From DTWD01 sp963662965 (GTDB taxonomy: Bacteria; Acidobacteriota; Vicinamibacteria; Vicinamibacterales; UBA8438), in assembly GCA_963662965.1 (NCBI GenBank), contig OY759970.1, positions 2,728,001-2,792,000 on the forward strand: DNA of 64,000 nucleotides. Reading direction: 5' to 3'. The translations under genes were made by a program, and so were the position numbers. Each line of letters begins with the position of its first letter. Position 1 is the stretch's first letter. Shown one piece after another: positions 63,507 through 64,000 of this stretch. Under the pieces are notes generated by a model, which searched no databases, had not been told where the DNA came from, and was given only the letters and a program-made list of their open reading frames with translations.

Positions 63507-64000
63507 TCACTGTGACATAACGCGGAACTGCAGCGGCGGGTCGGTCTGCTCGGCCTCACGCAGCGCCTCGTCCACCAAGTGGTGCTGCGGAGAGAGCGAG
63601 CAGACCGGGTCGGTCGCACTCGGGTCACCGGTCATCAAGAACGCCTGACAGCGGCAGCCTCCGAAGTCGATCTCGCGGCGGTCACAGCTACGGCACGGCT
63701 CCGGCATCCAATCGGTCCCGCGAAAGCGCTGAAACACCGGGGCGTCGAACCAGATGTCGTGGAGCGAGCTATCGCGTACGTTGGGAAACTCGAGCCCCGG
63801 GATCTCGCGGGCCGTCTGGCACGGTAGGACGCATCCGTCAGGCGCGACCGGCCATGAATACGCTGCCCCATCCTTGGAGGCACGCCTTCGGACGGTCCTC
63901 GAAGTAGTCGGGCACGACGTGCAAGATGTCGAGGCGGCTGGCGTCCACCGTGGCGCGCACGCGTTCGACGGCCGCGTCGGCACGCTCGACTTGCGCACGT
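63507..64000 (-). pseudogene. pqqE: PqqE radical SAM enzyme, C-terminal part, frameshifted
   Basis: The C-terminal half of PqqE, which cross-links Glu and Tyr in the PqqA precursor of the cofactor PQQ. From the edge it reads RADAAVERVRATVDASRLDI, VVPDYFEDRPKACLQGWGSVF, then in a different frame VAPDGCVLPCQTAREIPGLE, EPCRSCDRREIDFGGCRCQA and DPVCSLSPQHH. Removing one C at 63850-63853 restores MAVAPDGCVLPC. The SPASM-domain cysteines are present. The 5' end lies outside the window. It is either a real frameshift or a one-base sequence error. Confidence 0.8.

Overview
The window is GC-rich, densely coded bacterial chromosome. The gene content fits a Gram-negative, heterotrophic, oxygen-using bacterium: HtrA and OmpA-type envelope proteins, TatA/TatC, type IV prepilin processing, a VKOR-DsbA disulfide enzyme, aconitase and a PqqE remnant. 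Gene order and the VKOR-DsbA fusion suggest Acidobacteriota (Vicinamibacteria-like). That placement is an inference, because no rRNA gene is present. No tRNA, rRNA, CRISPR array, prophage or transposase gene was seen.

Layout. 1-6.9 kb: two tandem type IV pilin-like genes (the second frameshifted), a VKOR-DsbA protein, an ABC-2 transporter pair, a TPR-like protein, prepilin peptidase, and a PAS sensor fragment joined to the end of an NtrC-type regulator. 6.9-14.5 kb: aroB, proS, an OmpA-family outer-membrane protein, tatC/tatA and an S41 protease. 14.8-19.8 kb: smc and an M48 protease. 19.9-30.5 kb (minus strand): the transcription/translation cluster rimP-nusA-infB-DUF503-rbfA-nrnA-truB-rpsO-pnp. 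30.8-37.4 kb (minus): htrA, a MidA-type methyltransferase, a CYTH protein, a sugar-1-phosphate nucleotidyltransferase, a sugar kinase and asnS. 37.6-46.7 kb: M24 peptidase, an acidic lipoprotein, a zinc-ribbon protein, a VOC protein, a decayed threonine dehydratase, nadK, tlyA, ispA, xseB/xseA and a YmdB-type phosphoesterase. 46.8-51 kb: a small unknown protein behind an AT-rich promoter, rpoZ, two small membrane proteins, gatA/gatC, a methyltransferase and a small cysteine-rich protein. 51-59 kb: a DUF1684 protein, MEMO and AMMECR1 proteins, nfo, acnA and an M3 oligopeptidase. 59-64 kb: a stretch of gene remnants, an AtoE-type fatty-acid transporter, an OxlT-like MFS transporter, a small secreted protein and a frameshifted pqqE running off the end.

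The most unusual signal is a set of short inverted-repeat elements, about 50-220 bp, in at least four sequence families, lying between genes. Three family A copies sit in the rimP-nusA-infB region. One family C element has perfect 35-bp terminal inverted repeats. For six genes (nusA, infB, pnp, the M24 peptidase, the M3 oligopeptidase and gatA) the stop codon is formed by the outermost bases of an element. Several elements are flanked by CTAG or YTAR. The best reading is that these are non-autonomous MITE-like elements whose target is CTAG/YTAR at gene ends.

Several genes are broken: single-base frameshifts in a pilin gene and in pqqE, a large deletion fusing a sensor kinase to a response regulator, and internally deleted threonine dehydratase and potassium-channel genes. 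Some of these may be sequencing or assembly errors, others real decay.
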